Shown in pieces: positions 13,545-15,303 of a DNA stretch of 15,303 bases (position 1 is the first letter of the stretch; every line of letters begins with the position of its first letter). The notes under the pieces were generated by a model. That model saw only the letters and a list, made by a program, of their open reading frames with translations, had not been told where the DNA came from and did not search any database. This DNA comes from an uncultured Collinsella sp. (GTDB taxonomy: Bacteria; Actinomycetota; Coriobacteriia; Coriobacteriales; Coriobacteriaceae). The DNA lies in NCBI GenBank assembly GCA_900549185.1, contig URNM01000033.1:1-15303 (forward strand). The letters are read 5' to 3'. The translations under genes and the position numbers were made by a program.

Positions 13545-14984
13545 CTAGTCCAGACGACGGGTCTGCGCCACGTGCTTATACCAGTATGCGCTTGCCTTGG
13601 GCGTGCGCTTCTGGGTTTCAAAGTCAACGTAGAAGAAGCCGTAACGCTTGTTGTAACCATTGGTCCAGGAGAACTGGTCCTGCAGGCTCCACAGGAAGTA
13701 GCCGCCCACGTTGACACCCACCTCCATGGCCTTGAGCAACCAGCGCAGGTGCTGCTCGATATAGTCGATGCGCGGCTGGTCGTCCACAAAACCGTCCTTG
13801 TAGGGGTCCTTGTAGCCCATGCCGTTCTCGGTGATGAAGATCTGCTTGTAGTTGGGATAGCGCTGCTTAATGTAGACGAGCAGGTCGAACAGGCCCTCGG
13901 GATAGATAATCCAGTCCCAGTCGGTGGTGGGGATGCCAGGCTTGTTCACATGCTCGCCAATACCCTTAACGCGCCAGCGGCCGGTGCCCTTCTCGCCCGT
14001 ACCGTTGTGGTGCAGGTCGTTCTCGCCATCGTAAGCCTTCAAGAAGCGGCACTGGTAGTTGTTAACGCCCAGGTAGTCGTTGTGGAGCGCGGCCTCGCGC
14101 ATGATTTCCAGATCCTCGTCTAGAATCTCGATGGTGCCGCCCGAGACGGCAGCCAGGCGGTTGGCGCACTCGAGGGTGTCGGGCGCATAGTCGCCGCGGA
14201 AGGTGGCGTCGAGCAGAAACTGGTTCTGCAGCACGTGCTCGTTGTTGGCGGCCTTGATGTCGGCGGGATCGTTCTCGTTGAGCGGATACTTAAACTCCAG
14301 CGACTGAATGACGCCGATCTTGCCCTTAAAACCGCCGTTGTGGAAGGCCAGTACTGCCTTGGCGTGGGCGAGCATCATGTTGTGCTCGCACTGGAAAGCC
14401 TCGGCCAGATGCGCCTTGACGCCACCGGGGAAGGTGCCCTCGATGTAGGTGTTGGAGGCGTCGGCCCAGATCTCGTTAAAGGTGAACCAGTAGGTCACCT
14501 GGTCGGCGTACTCCTTAAAGCAGAAGGTGGCAAAGTCCACAAAGGCGTCGATGGTCTCGCGGTTGAGGAAGTCGCCCTTCTTAAAGAGGGGTAGCGGCGT
14601 ATCGAAGTGATGCAGCGTGACAAACGGCTCAACGTGGTGCTTGTGGCACTCGGCGAAGAGATCGTGGTAGAACTGGACACCCTCGGGGTTGATTTCGCCG
14701 GTACCGTTGGGAAAGATGCGGCTCCAGGCGATAGAGAGGCGAATGCCGTTGATGCCAAACTCCTCGCACAGTTCCAGATCGACGGGGTACTGGTTGTAGA
14801 AGTCCGAAGCGGGATCGGGGGAGAAGCGCCCCTGGGCCTCCAGGAAGTCGTCCCAGGCAACCTTGCCCTTACCGTGAGTGCGGGTCTCGCCCTCTACCTG
14901 GTAGGCAGCGGTGGCGCCGCCAAAGACAAAGTCCTCGGGAAACTGCGCAGGCGGGTTGGTGACGCTAGCAGGGTTAACGGACAT
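13545..14984 (-). CDS. lacG: 6-phospho-beta-galactosidase (GH1), copy 2
   Basis: A paralog of copy 1 with the same reaction. Of its 479 residues, Glu171 (TFNEI) is the acid/base and Glu386 (ITENGMG) the nucleophile; SWTNGYNKRYG (Ser439, Trp440, Lys446, Tyr448) gives the phosphate site and the Trp typical of galactoside-6-phosphate enzymes. It differs from copy 1 in the +1 site regions (LPLFKKGDF against EAFYQNGGEGF; EIWADASNTYIEG against EIPATAEGSFIVG), suggesting a different aglycone preference. The N-terminus is seven residues longer. The ribosome site is weak (GGAT six bases before the ATG). It follows a PTS EIIB-ending gene on the same strand with a 66-bp gap, so it belongs to a third PTS operon entering from beyond the window. 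Confidence 0.93.
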   Translation of the reverse strand: MSVNPASVTNPPAQFPEDFVFGGATAAYQVEGETRTHGKGKVAWDDFLEAQGRFSPDPASDFYNQYPVDLELCEEFGINGIRLSIAWSRIFPNGTGEINPEGVQFYHDLFAECHKHHVEPFVTLHHFDTPLPLFKKGDFLNRETIDAFVDFATFCFKEYADQVTYWFTFNEIWADASNTYIEGTFPGGVKAHLAEAFQCEHNMMLAHAKAVLAFHNGGFKGKIGVIQSLEFKYPLNENDPADIKAANNEHVLQNQFLLDATFRGDYAPDTLECANRLAAVSGGTIEILDEDLEIMREAALHNDYLGVNNYQCRFLKAYDGENDLHHNGTGEKGTGRWRVKGIGEHVNKPGIPTTDWDWIIYPEGLFDLLVYIKQRYPNYKQIFITENGMGYKDPYKDGFVDDQPRIDYIEQHLRWLLKAMEVGVNVGGYFLWSLQDQFSWTNGYNKRYGFFYVDFETQKRTPKASAYWYKHVAQTRRLD

Positions 14985-15007
14985 AATGATCCAATCGTCT
15001 AGATCGA

Positions 15008-15041
15008 AGGGCCAGCCGGCTGTGGATGGTCGGCTGGCCCT
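15008..15041 (-). other. Strong intercistronic hairpin before lacG2
   Basis: AGGGCCAGCCG (15008-15018) pairs perfectly with 15031-15041 around a 12-nt loop. It starts ten bases after the upstream PTS stop codon. On the minus strand it is followed by TTCGATCTAG, not a T-run, so partial termination or mRNA processing between the two genes is more likely than full termination. Confidence 0.6.
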
Positions 15042-15050
15042 GGGCGTTAC

Positions 15051-15303
15051 TTACTTCGAAAGTTGCTCGCTTACGAAGGCGAGAGACTTATCGCCGTTCT
15101 GGGAAAGCTCGATGTACTGCTTACCGCGGCAGGCGACGCACTTGTTGCCCACGCGCTCGCAGTCCTTCTGCAGGTCGGCTAGGTAGCTGGCGGCCTGCGG
15201 GGCCAGGACGACCAGATCGAAGTCGGGGAGCATGTCCACGTGGTTGCCATAGGCCTCGGCAGCGGTCTCAAGATTGATGCCGCGCTCCTTGGCGGCCTTG
15301 GCC
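15051..15303 (-). CDS. PTS EIIB domain, lactose/cellobiose family (partial, 3' end)
   Basis: The gene enters from beyond the right edge; 83 C-terminal codons are visible. The translation, AKAAKERGINLETAAEAYGN onward, continues through DFDLVVLAPQAASYLADLQK and RGKQYIEL to FVSEQLSK. It aligns with the C-terminal EIIB regions of the two full permeases here (VIVLAPQ, RGKEYIDL). The phosphocysteine loop lies outside the window. Whether it is the end of an EIICB fusion, like PTS 1 and PTS 2, or a stand-alone EIIB cannot be decided. It is followed on the same strand by lacG2, its likely metabolic partner. Confidence 0.88.
   Translation of the reverse strand, partial: AKAAKERGINLETAAEAYGNHVDMLPDFDLVVLAPQAASYLADLQKDCERVGNKCVACRGKQYIELSQNGDKSLAFVSEQLSK

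Overview
The window looks like part of a Collinsella-type genome (Coriobacteriia, high-GC Gram-positive gut actinobacteria), assembled from an Illumina/Nextera library. The genus is an inference from gene content, fairly high GC and close LacG/LacE-like proteins; no rRNA or marker gene is present to prove it. The theme is beta-galactoside (lactose-type) uptake and phosphorolytic breakdown: two complete lactose/cellobiose-family PTS permeases (EIICB fusions) and the tail of a third, two 6-phospho-beta-galactosidases, an aldose 1-epimerase, and DeoR, GntR and LacI regulators. No EIIA subunit, tagatose-6-phosphate gene or transposase is visible.

Layout. 1-49 is sequencing adapter, not genome. 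85-241 is a short element with near-perfect terminal inverted repeats. galM (minus) and a DeoR/LacR-type regulator (plus) are divergent. 2370-2801 holds four copies of a 55-bp hairpin at an 80-81 bp period. Next comes a GntR/UTRA regulator plus a PTS-associated DUF7916-type protein (minus, one operon), divergent from PTS permease 1 (plus, 4871-6565) across an operator-rich 356-bp gap. This module is followed by a decayed C-terminal copy of a deoR gene (6724-7054), so it lies between two deoR-related segments. A Fic AMP-transferase-family gene (minus) follows, headed by an inverted repeat with 32-bp arms. A second hairpin pair (8474-8608) lies before the lacG1-PTS2 operon (minus). PTS2 diverges from a LacI regulator (plus) across a 34-bp palindromic operator. 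A third hairpin pair (13295-13429) separates lacI from lacG2 (minus), which is preceded in its operon by the C-terminus of another PTS EIIB domain running off the window edge.

How it works together (family knowledge plus inference): the EIICB permeases, with an EIIA supplied from elsewhere, import and phosphorylate a beta-galactoside. LacG1/LacG2 split the 6-phosphate into galactose-6-phosphate and an aglycone sugar, and GalM equilibrates free aldose anomers. Each module has its own local regulator. A shared motif (GGTrAaCGGTtG) occurs in both the PTS1/DUF7916 gap and the lacI promoter, hinting at a common regulator.

The most unusual item is the family of 55-bp hairpins. They occur as pairs with a conserved 25-bp linker at three gene ends, with compensatory changes in the stems. 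The Fic operator palindrome is the second most striking.
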